Assembly (NCBI GenBank): GCA_028279595.1
Contig: JANQNK010000013.1
Span: 53,682 to 117,681, forward strand
Source: Thermoplasmatota archaeon
Lineage (GTDB): Archaea > Thermoplasmatota > JAKEGO01
DNA length: 64,000 nucleotides
Direction of reading: 5' to 3'
Position 1 is the stretch's first letter; each line of letters starts with the position of its first letter. This document shows positions 35,501 to 42,459 of the stretch, in pieces. Position numbers and translations under genes: made by a program. The notes under the pieces are model-generated. The model was not told the origin of the DNA. It saw only the letters and a program-made list of their open reading frames with translations, and searched no databases.

Positions 35501-36271
35501 CCAGAGGACCCATATGACTTAGGTATAAGTAATTATGACTTTCGGGATGCCGCTGTAGCAATTGGACACTTTGATCCAGGGGTTGATAATAAACTAGATA
35601 TCATAGTCGCAGCGGTAGAAAATGGTTTTGACAAAATCAGAATCGCATGCGGGCGAGACATTGGTACTGATGGCGAATTTCGAGAATGGGATTGCTATCT
35701 CCAGCAAACTGATGCAATGGGTAATTCCCATGATGGGTTAGGGCTTGTACTCCATGATATTGATAATAACGATAAATTAGATGGCATTTTTATGGTATGC
35801 GATGATCCTTCCGGAAATAATAATTATCGTTATAAAATTGGTTGGGATATTGGAGGAGATGGATCCTTTAGTTCTTTTACGGGCCAAATTGGAAATTCAG
35901 TCGATGCAGATGGACATAATCAAGATGGGGGTGGATTAGCGATATGGGATATTGACGAAAATGGTCTTTATGATGTTCTATTTTATGCCTTAGATACACC
36001 AGGTGACGGTTCTGACAATATCCGATATAGAATTGCATATGACATAGATACTAATGGACATTTTGATCATTGGTCTTCGAAAAAACGGATATCTAAACCA
36101 TTTGGTACACATAGCTCAGGAGGAGGTGTCGGAATTCTTGATATGGAAAATGATTACGAGAGTCACGGGCCTGAGGCATTTTTCATGTCTCTAGACAATC
36201 CTGATGGTGAAGATAATGTTCGAATCAGAATCAGTTATCAATTAACACATGATGGAAATCCAGGATGGTAG
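32591..36271 (+). CDS. Secreted S8 subtilisin-like serine protease with FG-GAP-like C-terminal repeats, AT-rich
   Basis: From ATG 32591 the protein is 1226 residues. Signal peptide: KKEIVLIIGCLLIAQLVPLI. A long N-terminal propeptide-like part runs to about 400. The S8 catalytic domain has Asp422 (AVIDDGLD), His471 (GDHGTKCAGVALG), the oxyanion Asn in AAANAGAHGEG, and Ser660 in RTSAATPAAAGS. The usual glycine before TS is arginine. A jelly-roll domain follows (about 740-885, LILEAPNGDVYYGNN…TWKIRIDGD). Four or five repeats with DIDNDGNQD and DIDENGLYD loops (about 905-1215) resemble FG-GAP/VCBS units. The gene is strikingly AT-rich with AT-ending codons, unlike its GC-rich neighbours, which points to transfer. 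It probably degrades proteins outside the cell. There is no membrane anchor at the C-terminus. Confidence 0.92.
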   Translation: MKKEIVLIIGCLLIAQLVPLITNDTNRNIESQDAQNTGQSIDNDIIENINTLLMDENEILNSDTDVEIDGFGNSHKAFHLNDGENYQIYYSNNIYNGYEWNPAVQITTSTSDSMYPQVCWDDNSGVVFIIWVEFEGTGTYQYSVSDINQLTSTPSDDWFLPIQYNHLGSISGTWNAIYHDPQLQIILNQGLPDEKLIYDSVSLDTIIQRHMIHLNYNFDTRYGIADVPNDLLIDSYSNGIEGYYVVQLNTYPFERVINEIDKSGCTLHYYVPQLSFIISGTNNEIENLKMSEYIRWVGYYHPMFRIDSQLLLSSSIERISINLFRHEDIGTVSEEISDLGGTIISQSIIGDMGRIISYLHSDMFIDLSFINGIHWISSAPETTTSFNDDGTPAVQVGIQDTNQHREIFDKVTGKKQLIAVIDDGLDTDHETFFDSTCQLNYDNGNGQTNDHDHIYAYNTEYGDSDSEIGDHGTKCAGVALGNSPGIDTWDKYDGHAFGARTTFWDIYVSGQGYGHDRYSDYYPLFTKVHDNYPQKCHIASHSVGGYDDGESYRIPAEDLDRVMWENQDFLIVQAAANAGAHGEGSLCEEAISKNALVMGASNNNYLNTVRGDSSRGYTADGRVNPTAICPGESVITAWSGNHNDRYTDNNDGREYFKRTSAATPAAAGSIALIRQYLTEGRWFEDNGNKNDNYKIQNPSAALLKGCFLASAVRMDGAGSQRTSNTYPNQDQGWGRPKLRSVMNFDNPTLSTRLFDQTGGLLNNEFEDFLFNVIDDNRKLVIFLVWSDPAGNSGSPQSKQLVNNLNLILEAPNGDVYYGNNHNNQGESRTYSSGGSSLDSVNNVEAIHIPSGNLQTGTWKIRIDGDLINENEGRQPYAIVARGNIGDFRQVDVSSVRAYEYVGFDNHNGAGLTMTYFDTTSDTIKMIDIDNDGNQDCIAVEIFRDGDWRYIHYSIGWNLQQSGEFEKWTHYPEDPYDLGISNYDFRDAAVAIGHFDPGVDNKLDIIVAAVENGFDKIRIACGRDIGTDGEFREWDCYLQQTDAMGNSHDGLGLVLHDIDNNDKLDGIFMVCDDPSGNNNYRYKIGWDIGGDGSFSSFTGQIGNSVDADGHNQDGGGLAIWDIDENGLYDVLFYALDTPGDGSDNIRYRIAYDIDTNGHFDHWSSKKRISKPFGTHSSGGGVGILDMENDYESHGPEAFFMSLDNPDGEDNVRIRISYQLTHDGNPGW

Positions 36272-36316
36272 TTATGAAAGAGATAATATAGGTCCGTGAG
36301 TCGATAAGGTGTGAAG

Positions 36317-36352
36317 ATACAATGAATCATCATATGTATGGATTCATTGTAT
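36317..36352. terminator. 12 bp perfect hairpin after the AT-rich subtilase gene
   Basis: ATACAATGAATC and GATTCATTGTAT form a perfect 12 bp stem with a 12-base loop, 45 bp after the protease stop codon. It may be a terminator or mark the right edge of the imported segment; the following TATCCCTTATTTATC is only moderately T-rich. Confidence 0.45.
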
Positions 36353-36428
36353 TATCCCTTATTTATCACAAGAATATACGAAAAACAGCTGATGTTTACA
36401 TGTGATTCTGTAACAGAAATTGTAGTAA

Positions 36429-36971
36429 TCAATCGATAGAAAATCTGATATAATGGAGTACTAAACAAATCGATTTATTAACAGATTGACTCAAACCATC
36501 CTGCCTACAAACCGCCTCCGGCTGAACTGCCACAACCCGAATCCGCTTCACAGGCAACTCATCTAGCTTGATCATCATCTTGATCGTCTCGATCACATCG
36601 AACGAATGCATCGAGATCCCAGTCCCCGTCGACTCCACCTCATCCGGATCGAAGGTCACAACTTCCCCAACCTCACCTCCGAAATCAATGGCATCCACGA
36701 CAATGGCTTCATCGTATCCTTCCATGTCGTAGATCGCCCTCAGCATCGACGTGCCGGAGTCAAATGCCTCGATTAGGACCTCCTCGACGCCCGTTTCCAC
36801 CGACTCGTCGAGAAGCCCCTCCTTTCGAAGGATCCCGGGTAGGTCAACGGCTCCGGTCGCCTCTCCGCGGTCCGGCACTCCCATCTCATGAAGCTTCCTG
36901 ATCACGTACGGGCCGATGCCGTCGTCGCCCATGAGCTCGTTGCCGACGCCTACGATGCAGATCCTCTTCAT
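36429..36971 (-). CDS. Hydrogenase maturation endopeptidase
   Basis: This family trims the C-terminus of [NiFe]-hydrogenase large subunits after nickel insertion. The 180-residue protein has the N-terminal signature CIVGVGNELMGDDGIGPYVIRKL (nickel-sensing acidic residue in GDDG), DAIDFGGEVGEV, a histidine in ISMHSFDVIETI, and VVAVQPEAV. It lies about 380 bp downstream of the hydrogenase large subunit on the same strand, beyond a strong terminator and a small opposite-strand gene, so it probably has its own promoter. The last 20 residues (SQSVNKSICLVLHYIRFSID) diverge in composition from the rest. Confidence 0.9.
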   Translation of the reverse strand: MKRICIVGVGNELMGDDGIGPYVIRKLHEMGVPDRGEATGAVDLPGILRKEGLLDESVETGVEEVLIEAFDSGTSMLRAIYDMEGYDEAIVVDAIDFGGEVGEVVTFDPDEVESTGTGISMHSFDVIETIKMMIKLDELPVKRIRVVAVQPEAVCRQDGLSQSVNKSICLVLHYIRFSID

Positions 36972-37067
36972 GCAATGCCTCCAATCCCATTGTTGTATAT
37001 TAACCCGGTCACTGTACGGTCTCGATCATTACCGAAAACCTATTGAGCTTCACATTTGTTGGATTCA

Positions 37068-37265
37068 ATGATGGTCGTGAGTCGAAGTGGATTGATCGGT
37101 GTGATTTTCATATCCGCGATTAGTCTGTTGATTTGCTGCATCATATTATTCATTATTGGTTATCACATCGGATGCATTACCGCCTTCATTGGTCTCTGGG
37201 TGATCTTCAATATAGTGACCTACCAGCTGGAATTGAGGAAGGCCGATCTCAGAAAGAGGAATTAA
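37068..37265 (+). CDS. Small two-helix membrane protein, unknown
   Basis: The 65-residue product from ATG 37068 (a second ATG follows at once; an in-frame TTG lies at 37056) has two hydrophobic segments (GVIFISAISLLICCIILFIIGYHIG and CITAFIGLWVIFNIVTYQL) and a basic C-terminus. AT-rich. It sits on the opposite strand between the hydrogenase operon and its protease. I do not recognise it; it could be spurious, although hydrophobic patterning and ending in KADLRKRN favour a real gene. Confidence 0.5.
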   Translation: MMVVSRSGLIGVIFISAISLLICCIILFIIGYHIGCITAFIGLWVIFNIVTYQLELRKADLRKRN

Positions 37266-37305
37266 TTTTTACTGAACTAAAAGAGAAGGAATGAAAAACA
37301 AAATT

Positions 37306-37328
37306 GCGGAGGGCTTGTCGCCCTCCGC
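37306..37328 (-). terminator. Intrinsic-type terminator of the hydrogenase operon
   Basis: GCGGAGGGC and GCCCTCCGC form a perfect 9 bp GC-rich stem with a 5-base loop. Reading the minus strand, the stem is followed by AATTTTGTTTTTC, a T-rich tract. It lies 22 bp after the large-subunit stop codon. Confidence 0.75.
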
Positions 37329-37350
37329 GTTTGTGTGTGGGTTTTCGCGT

Positions 37351-38670
37351 CTACTTCCTGTCCCAGATCACTTTCGTGAAGTGGGTGGAGCAGGAGATGC
37401 ACGGGTCGTACGCGCGTACGAGCATCTCGCACAGGAGCTCCATCTTCGCGTCGCCTACGTCCATGAACTGGGGAACGAGCTTCTCCAGGTCCAGCTGGAT
37501 GTTGGCGTGGTTCTGGTTCGTCGGAATGACGCAGTTCGCCTTCGTGCAGAGGCCGTTCGAGTCGTAGGTGTAGTCGTGTATGAGGATACCTCTGGGCACC
37601 TCAACGACTCCTACGCCCTGTCCAGCCTTGACGTCTATGTCCGGGCTGTGGTACGGCGACTGCGGCTCGAGTCCGCGGGCGTCGATCTTGTCGATCAGTC
37701 CGATGGTGTCCTCGACGCTGTGGACGACCTCCACGAGCTGCGCGATGCTGTTCATGTACGGGTTGTAGCAGATCTCGGGTCCGAGGTCGAACATACCTGC
37801 GACGGTCTTCGCCAGGGGCGAAAGCTTGTCGTAGTTCAGGTTCACCCGGGCGAGCGCACCAGCGAAGTACGAGTCCATCGCGTTCTTGGCGTGCTTCGCG
37901 GTCGAGTGCGGCACGATGAACTCGTGCACGAACTCGAGGTAGTCCTGGTCGTCGATGCGTCCCGCAACGGTCGATCCGATGTCACCATCGTAGAGCGCGA
38001 ACTCGTCGTCCGCAACGAGGCCGATGTATTCGGTCTCCCTGGTGAAGTCGGGTATCGCCCCTGCAAGGGACTTCACGACGCCAGCGACGGCCTTGAGGTC
38101 GTCGACCGATCCTGCTAGGTCGTCCTTCAGCTGATACAGCTCATCCATGGTCGGGATCTTCGAGAAACCTCCCGGGATGATCCTCTGCGGATGGGTCGTC
38201 CTTCCGCATATCAGATCGGACATGTCGTTCGCGAGCCTGTGCAGCCTGATGACCGTCTTGACCTCCTCGGGATGCGAGTCCACGAGTGGTATGACGGACC
38301 CTACGCCGGCGAGGTCCGGTAGGACCAGGTATCCGACGTGGAGCACGTGGCTCTGAAGGTTCTCCGCGTGGATGGCTATCCTGCGAAGCAGGGCGTCCTG
38401 TTCCGATATCTCGATGTCCATCGCGGCCTCCGTGGCCTTGACGGAGGACAGGGTGTGTCCTATCGAGCAGATCCCGCAGATCCTCGAGGTTATGTGGTGG
38501 AGCTCCTTGTAGCTCCGTCCCACGACCATCGCCTCGAAGAAACGGGGCGCCTCGGGGACCTCCCAGAGCACCTTCTCGACGTTTCCTTCTCTCACCTTCA
38601 CGTGTATGTTCCCGTGTCCCTCGACACGGGTTATGTGGTGGACGTTGACGTCCAGGTTCGTTCCGTTCAT
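37351..38670 (-). CDS. hydA: [NiFe] hydrogenase large (alpha) subunit, group 3b-like
   Basis: The catalytic subunit binds the Ni-Fe centre. Residues of the N-terminal motif RICGICSIGHT and the C-terminal motif DPCISCSTH supply the four nickel cysteines. The protein is 439 residues and continues only a few residues past the terminal histidine (FTKVIWDRK), the peptide normally removed by the maturation protease. Overall it resembles the alpha subunit of cytosolic NAD(P)-linked sulfhydrogenases (group 3b). The ATG at 38670 overlaps the stop of the small subunit gene (ATGA), which sets the start; the upstream extension to 38685 is not needed. Last gene of a three-gene operon. Confidence 0.94.
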   Translation of the reverse strand: MNGTNLDVNVHHITRVEGHGNIHVKVREGNVEKVLWEVPEAPRFFEAMVVGRSYKELHHITSRICGICSIGHTLSSVKATEAAMDIEISEQDALLRRIAIHAENLQSHVLHVGYLVLPDLAGVGSVIPLVDSHPEEVKTVIRLHRLANDMSDLICGRTTHPQRIIPGGFSKIPTMDELYQLKDDLAGSVDDLKAVAGVVKSLAGAIPDFTRETEYIGLVADDEFALYDGDIGSTVAGRIDDQDYLEFVHEFIVPHSTAKHAKNAMDSYFAGALARVNLNYDKLSPLAKTVAGMFDLGPEICYNPYMNSIAQLVEVVHSVEDTIGLIDKIDARGLEPQSPYHSPDIDVKAGQGVGVVEVPRGILIHDYTYDSNGLCTKANCVIPTNQNHANIQLDLEKLVPQFMDVGDAKMELLCEMLVRAYDPCISCSTHFTKVIWDRK

Positions 38671-39404
38671 TGATCTCCCTCCCATCCGAAATAGGTCTGG
38701 AAGTTCTTGATCACCTCATCGGGTGTGAGGCCGTGCGCTTCCAGGACCTCCATGTGGGCGTTCTTCTCCGGGTCGTCTATCAGACCGCGGCAACCCCAGC
38801 ATTTGGTCCCCTCGTTAACGCAGCAAGAATTGCAGCCGGCACGGGTCACGGGACCCACACAGACCTCGCCCCTGTCGAAGGCGCATACGTTCTCGTTCTT
38901 CTTGCACTCGACGCAGATCGGGTAGTTCGGTATGTCGGGCGTCCTCCCGAGCAGGAGGGTCTTCACGACATGCAGGAACTCGTCCCTGTCGATCGGGCAG
39001 CCAGGCACGGCGGCCTCTATCGGGATGACAGCGCTGATCGGCCTCGCCTTGTAGGTGTCGAACCAGTCAGCCTTGTCGCCGTAGACCTCCGCCCTGTACC
39101 AGGCGGGGTCGAGGTGGTTCTTGAGGCTGTTGATACCGCCGATGGCGGCACAGGAGCCGATCGCTATGACGATCGATGCGCATTCGCGGATGTGCTTGAG
39201 CTTCTCCTCGTCCTCCGGCCTCGTGCACGAGCCCTCGACGATCGCGATGTCGTAATCGTCGGTGCGCTCCTTCATCGCCTCGCGGAAGGTGACCACTTCG
39301 ACGTGACCGAGGAGCCCCAGAAGGGATTCCTCGAGGTTAACGATCTGAAGCTCGTCGCCCTCGCAGCCGGCGAAGTCGAATATTGCCACGCGTGGTTTGC
39401 TCAT
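38667..39404 (-). CDS. hydD: [NiFe] hydrogenase small (delta) subunit
   Basis: The 245-residue small subunit relays electrons through 4Fe-4S clusters between the Ni-Fe site and the flavin subunit. It shows PRVAIFDFAGCEGDELQ (proximal cluster cysteine), VEGSCTRPEDEEKL, AIGSCAAIGGI, AVPGCPIDRDEF and a C-terminal cysteine-rich part (CVECKKNENVC, GCNSCCVNEGTKCWGC). It overlaps both neighbours by ATGA, so the operon is tightly coupled. Small-subunit length and lack of a Tat signal fit a cytosolic group 3 enzyme. Confidence 0.93.
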   Translation of the reverse strand: MSKPRVAIFDFAGCEGDELQIVNLEESLLGLLGHVEVVTFREAMKERTDDYDIAIVEGSCTRPEDEEKLKHIRECASIVIAIGSCAAIGGINSLKNHLDPAWYRAEVYGDKADWFDTYKARPISAVIPIEAAVPGCPIDRDEFLHVVKTLLLGRTPDIPNYPICVECKKNENVCAFDRGEVCVGPVTRAGCNSCCVNEGTKCWGCRGLIDDPEKNAHMEVLEAHGLTPDEVIKNFQTYFGWEGDQ

Positions 39405-41296
39405 TCTAACGCCTCCGGTACATCCTTGATGTCAGCATAGTTGAACACAGGACCCTCCTGGCAGACGTAGATGCCATTCATCTGGCAGTGTCCGCACTTG
39501 CCGACGCCGCACTTCATCCGCCTCTCGAGGGACACGATGATCTTGTCGTCCGGAACACCCTTCTCCTTCAGGCTCTTGATGACGAACCGGTACATGATCG
39601 GCGGTCCAACGACGATGCAGTACGTGTCCTCGGCATCGATGTCGACGCCCGGTATGAGCGTCGTGATGACGCCGACGTTACCCTCCCAGGTGTCCTCCTC
39701 GGTGCAGGAGTCGACGGTCATGCGGTGGTCGATGTCGTCGCGCGCGTCCCAGTCGGCAACCTCGTTGCCGAAGAGCATCTCGCCGGGCACCTTGCATCCG
39801 TAGAGGATCTTCACATCGGCGTAGTCCGCCCTGTTGTCGAGGACGAAGTTGAAGAACGACCTCAGCGGAGCGAGTCCGAGACCGCCTGCGATGAACAGGA
39901 GGTTCTTGCCCTTGAAGAACTCGGTGTCGAAGCCGACGCCGAACGGTCCGCGTATCCCGACCTTGTCGCCGACCTCGAGAGCATGGAGCTTCGTGGTGAC
40001 GTTCCCGATCTTGCGGACACACAGTTCGAAGGTCCCGCGGTGGGTGGGCGACGAAGACACCGATATCGGAGCCTCGCCGATGCCGAAGGCGGAAACCTCG
40101 ACGAACTGACCGGGCTGGTGGCCCAGTTCCGAGCCGTCGTCGAGCTTGAGCTCGAGGACCATCTCGGTGGTTCCCATCGCGGTCTTGTTGACGACCGTCG
40201 CGTTCCTCGGGACGAAGGAGTACTCCTCTCCCGGGGATATCTCGGCGGGTGTCGACTCGATGGCCTGGGGTTTCGTATCAGCGACCGCCCAGAGGTCGTT
40301 GAAGACCTTGACAGGGTCCGCGATGTCGGGGAGACACTGTGACGAGCAGCGGCCGCAGCCGACACAGGCGGTGAAGCCGAAGCGCTCGTTGAGATAGTCT
40401 CCCTTCTTGTTGTAACGGTGCCTGTAGCGTGCAGCCTTCGTCCCGCGGAAGTTCTCGCCGGACGCGACCGAGGCGAAGTCCTCGATCAGGCAGCCGTCCC
40501 AGGTCCTGTAGCGCTCTCCGCCCTTCAGGTCGAGGTCGGCCTCGTCCTTGACGTCGAAGCAGTAACAGGTCGGACAGACCAGCACGCAGGAGCCGCACTT
40601 GAGGCACTTCTCGGAGTGCTCCTCCCAGAACGCCTCGTTCCCGTAGTGGGCCCGAAGCAGCGCCGGGATCGCGGCGGCATCGAAGTCCAGGGATTTACCA
40701 ACGGGTGCGGAGTAGCTCGAGCAAGCAGCCTGCTCCTCCCCGTTCGCTTCCCTGAGTGCAGCGCCGTGTGTCAGGAGCAGGTTCTCGCCCTTCGAGGAAC
40801 CGACCTCAACCGCGTACGAACCGCCGAGGTCCGTTAGCATGATGTCGTACCCGTCAGAGACGCTCTCCGCGCCCATCGAGGCAGCGAAGTTCCACTCCGA
40901 AGTGTTCACAGCGTTCATTCCGATGATCACCGCGGCCTCACGCTTCTTCATATAGTATGGGTCAGCGTTCGATTCCGCGAACACGGCGTCCATCTGCTGC
41001 AGTGCAGCGATATCGTACGGATGGACACCGATGATCACCATCGGCTCAACATCGACGACGCTCTGCGCAGAATCGTTCGTTCGATCGAAACGCAGGAGCG
41101 TTTCCCGCTGCGGGAAGAAGTACTTCTTCGGCGGCAGCAGGGTCACGTCGTAATCCAGGCGCAATTCGTCCGCAGTGCCGAGATCGCCGAAGGCGAAGGC
41201 ATTTCCCTTCTCCTTGACCCCTACGACCTTGCTGGAACCATCCTGGATCATCCCATTCACGAAACTCGTGAAATCTCCCTTTGAGATGACTTTCAT
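39401..41296 (-). CDS. Fused hydrogenase beta-gamma subunit (iron-sulfur plus FAD/NAD(P) module)
   Basis: This 631-residue protein joins two subunits that are separate in Thermococcus/Pyrococcus sulfhydrogenases. Residues 1-345 match the beta subunit, with two 4Fe-4S sites (CLKCGSCVLVCPTCYC and CVGCGRCSSQCLPD). After a linker (about 345-365, KPQAIESTPAEIS), residues 370-631 match the gamma subunit: an FAD-binding barrel (HQPGQFVEVSAFG, APISVSSSPTHRG), NAD(P) site (LLFIAGGLGLAPLRS) and the C-terminal 2Fe-2S motif CGVGKCGHCQMNGIYVCQEG. It should exchange electrons between NAD(P)H and the hydrogenase core. The ATG at 41296 is preceded by GAGGAGGATG; a TATA box (TTTTATAGG) near 41350 completes the operon promoter. 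Confidence 0.93.
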   Translation of the reverse strand: MKVISKGDFTSFVNGMIQDGSSKVVGVKEKGNAFAFGDLGTADELRLDYDVTLLPPKKYFFPQRETLLRFDRTNDSAQSVVDVEPMVIIGVHPYDIAALQQMDAVFAESNADPYYMKKREAAVIIGMNAVNTSEWNFAASMGAESVSDGYDIMLTDLGGSYAVEVGSSKGENLLLTHGAALREANGEEQAACSSYSAPVGKSLDFDAAAIPALLRAHYGNEAFWEEHSEKCLKCGSCVLVCPTCYCFDVKDEADLDLKGGERYRTWDGCLIEDFASVASGENFRGTKAARYRHRYNKKGDYLNERFGFTACVGCGRCSSQCLPDIADPVKVFNDLWAVADTKPQAIESTPAEISPGEEYSFVPRNATVVNKTAMGTTEMVLELKLDDGSELGHQPGQFVEVSAFGIGEAPISVSSSPTHRGTFELCVRKIGNVTTKLHALEVGDKVGIRGPFGVGFDTEFFKGKNLLFIAGGLGLAPLRSFFNFVLDNRADYADVKILYGCKVPGEMLFGNEVADWDARDDIDHRMTVDSCTEEDTWEGNVGVITTLIPGVDIDAEDTYCIVVGPPIMYRFVIKSLKEKGVPDDKIIVSLERRMKCGVGKCGHCQMNGIYVCQEGPVFNYADIKDVPEALE

Positions 41297-41467
41297 TCCA
41301 CATCCTCCTCGCTCTACGATTTGGGTAAGTTCCAAAATAGGGGAAACCTATAAAATGGTTGTGCAGAGGCCGAAGGTCGATATACGATAATGGAAAGCCG
41401 GAACTACCTACCTCTCCTTTTCATTACCTTAAACGAGGTTAATTGTTGTCCCGTTGTCTATTACAGT

Positions 41468-41917
41468 CTAGTATTGCCAATTTCGGAGTACGCTCTTGAT
41501 AACTGTCGGGACCTTCAAAAGGTCCGGGCCGAGCGATACCCGGTAGTTCGCCTTGTCGTGATAGGCGTAGGAGAGCTCCCCCACGCGGAAACCTCCGATC
41601 AGGATGGTCGCGTCCGGCAGTCCTCCGAGCTCGGAGAGGTCGTCCCTTCCGTCGGGGGTCATTGCGATCAACGGGTGCTCGAGGAGGTCGTCGAGGGTCC
41701 CCGGGACCGCCCTTTCCGAGACGTAATCGATGAAGGTCTGGACATCGTCGAACCTCTCGTGCCTTGGCACCTCGAAGACATGTCCGTCCTCCGTGTGCAC
41801 GGAAAGGTCGAAATCATGGTCCCTGAGAAGCTGTGCCGCGCTGAAGGGGATCTCCCAGTCGTCCCCATGTGCGGGAGGTATCGAGACCGTAGTGTTCCCT
41901 AGGACGATACGCGGCAT
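41468..41917 (-). CDS. Short Nep1/Emg1-like SPOUT protein
   Basis: Nep1 methylates a pseudouridine in small-subunit rRNA. Residues 35-115 align with the second half of archaeal Nep1: LSVHTEDGHVFEVPRHERF with its IHT…INPETRLPRNY region, TLDDLLEHPLIAMTPDGRDDL with TLEDLL…IAIMTKTGK, and TILIGGFRVGELS with the knot motif FIIGGFPYGKL. The RLPRNY catalytic/RNA motif is not conserved (RFDDVQTF), and about 70 N-terminal residues are missing (149 instead of about 205-220). So this may be a diverged or decayed relative rather than a working enzyme. The frame is open upstream to 42274, but that part overlaps the structured repeat elements and does not look like Nep1. Confidence 0.55.
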   Translation of the reverse strand: MPRIVLGNTTVSIPPAHGDDWEIPFSAAQLLRDHDFDLSVHTEDGHVFEVPRHERFDDVQTFIDYVSERAVPGTLDDLLEHPLIAMTPDGRDDLSELGGLPDATILIGGFRVGELSYAYHDKANYRVSLGPDLLKVPTVIKSVLRNWQY

Positions 41918-41983
41918 CGTTATCCTTACGACCACAAAGCTAATGGATTTTTCCCCTTTCGTTGACGATCGACGGGTTGAACA

Positions 41984-42155
41984 GGGATCTGACTGTGATG
42001 ATGCTTCGCAAGTCAGAATCCGTTTGAACGGACCGGGCCGTTCAACCGCAGCCGCCGGGACCGGACGTCGATAGAAATTGACGAGAAGCGAGACGTCCGG
42101 GACAGTCGATTCCGGAGGGATCGACGTATGAAAGCAGATTTCCGCACCATCCTTC
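41984..42155 (-). repeat. Structured tRNA-associated element E0 (outer, diverged copy)
   Basis: This is an outer copy of the element described for E1. It starts with GAAGGATGGTGC, the inverted partner of the E1 end: GCACCATCCTTC 42144-42155 pairs with GAAGGATGGTGC 42179-42190. Its hairpins are 42106-42124 (5 bp, 9-base loop), 42061-42100 (9 bp, 22-base loop), an extra 42024-42045 (8 bp, 6-base loop) and 41988-42017 (7 bp). A 27-base segment (41984-42010) repeats in E1 (42198-42224) with two changes. Confidence 0.5.
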
Positions 42156-42181
42156 GTGGAGTCCTTGAATTGACGTGAGAA

Positions 42182-42311
42182 GGATGGTGCAAGCACCGGG
42201 ATTTGACTGTGATGATGCTCCGCATCATCCAGGCTCGCGAATGGTCGATTCATGCTTACTTCATTCGCGACCACCCGGTCCAGTCTCGGGTTCGAAACCC
42301 GAGCACCATTC
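42182..42311 (-). repeat. Structured tRNA-associated element E1 downstream of tRNA-Gly
   Basis: On the minus strand the element begins GAATGGTGC TCGGG and ends TCAAATCCCGGTGCTTGCAC…, so its ends pair. The 3' end (42182-42205) repeats 21 of 24 bases of the tRNA-Gly 3' end (42340-42363). Internal hairpins: 42273-42291 (5 bp, 9-base loop), 42235-42270 (TCGCGAATG/CATTCGCGA, 9 bp, 18-base loop) and 42211-42229 (GATGATGC/GCATCATC, 8 bp, 3-base loop). Element E2 at tRNA-Cys has the same three hairpins with the same loop sizes but different stem bases. It is either a mobile element remnant or an RNA processed from the tRNA transcript. Confidence 0.65.
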
Positions 42312-42345
42312 CCTGCATCGAGTGTTCATTGAGAAACGTGAATGG

Positions 42346-42419
42346 TGCAGGCGCCGGGATTTGAACCCGGGTTAAAGGCTTGGAAGGCCTTGGTCATGGC
42401 CAGGCTAGACTACGCCTGC
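42346..42419 (-). tRNA. tRNA-Gly (anticodon TCC)
   Basis: On the minus strand a full cloverleaf is seen: acceptor GCAGGCG/CGCCTGC, D-arm, anticodon stem AAGGC/GCCTT with loop CTTCCAA, and T-arm CCGGG TTCAAAT CCCGG. The discriminator is A, and an encoded CCA lies at 42343-42345. No intron. Elements E1 and E0 follow directly downstream in the transcript direction. Confidence 0.95.
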
Positions 42420-42459
42420 ACGCATTCCGCCAATCGCTATTATCTATATTAAACTCACG

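Noticed and set aside
31674..36352. Island as a provirus or transposon
   Set aside because: No integrase, transposase, terminal repeats of transposon type or viral genes are visible; only composition and two dyads set it apart.
37291..38118. 275-codon plus-strand frame over the hydrogenase large subunit
   Set aside because: Antisense shadow of hydA; its first codons lie in the terminator hairpin.
41918..42274. N-terminal extension of the Nep1-like protein
   Set aside because: The stretch consists of the structured repeat elements E0/E1 with dyads and has no Nep1-like sequence; ATG 41917 fits the homologous part.
42182..42363. Simple att sites of an integrated virus or plasmid at tRNA-Gly
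   Set aside because: Only about 130-160 bp lies between the repeated tRNA ends and no integrase gene is in the window; a remnant cannot be excluded, but the conserved hairpins call for another explanation.
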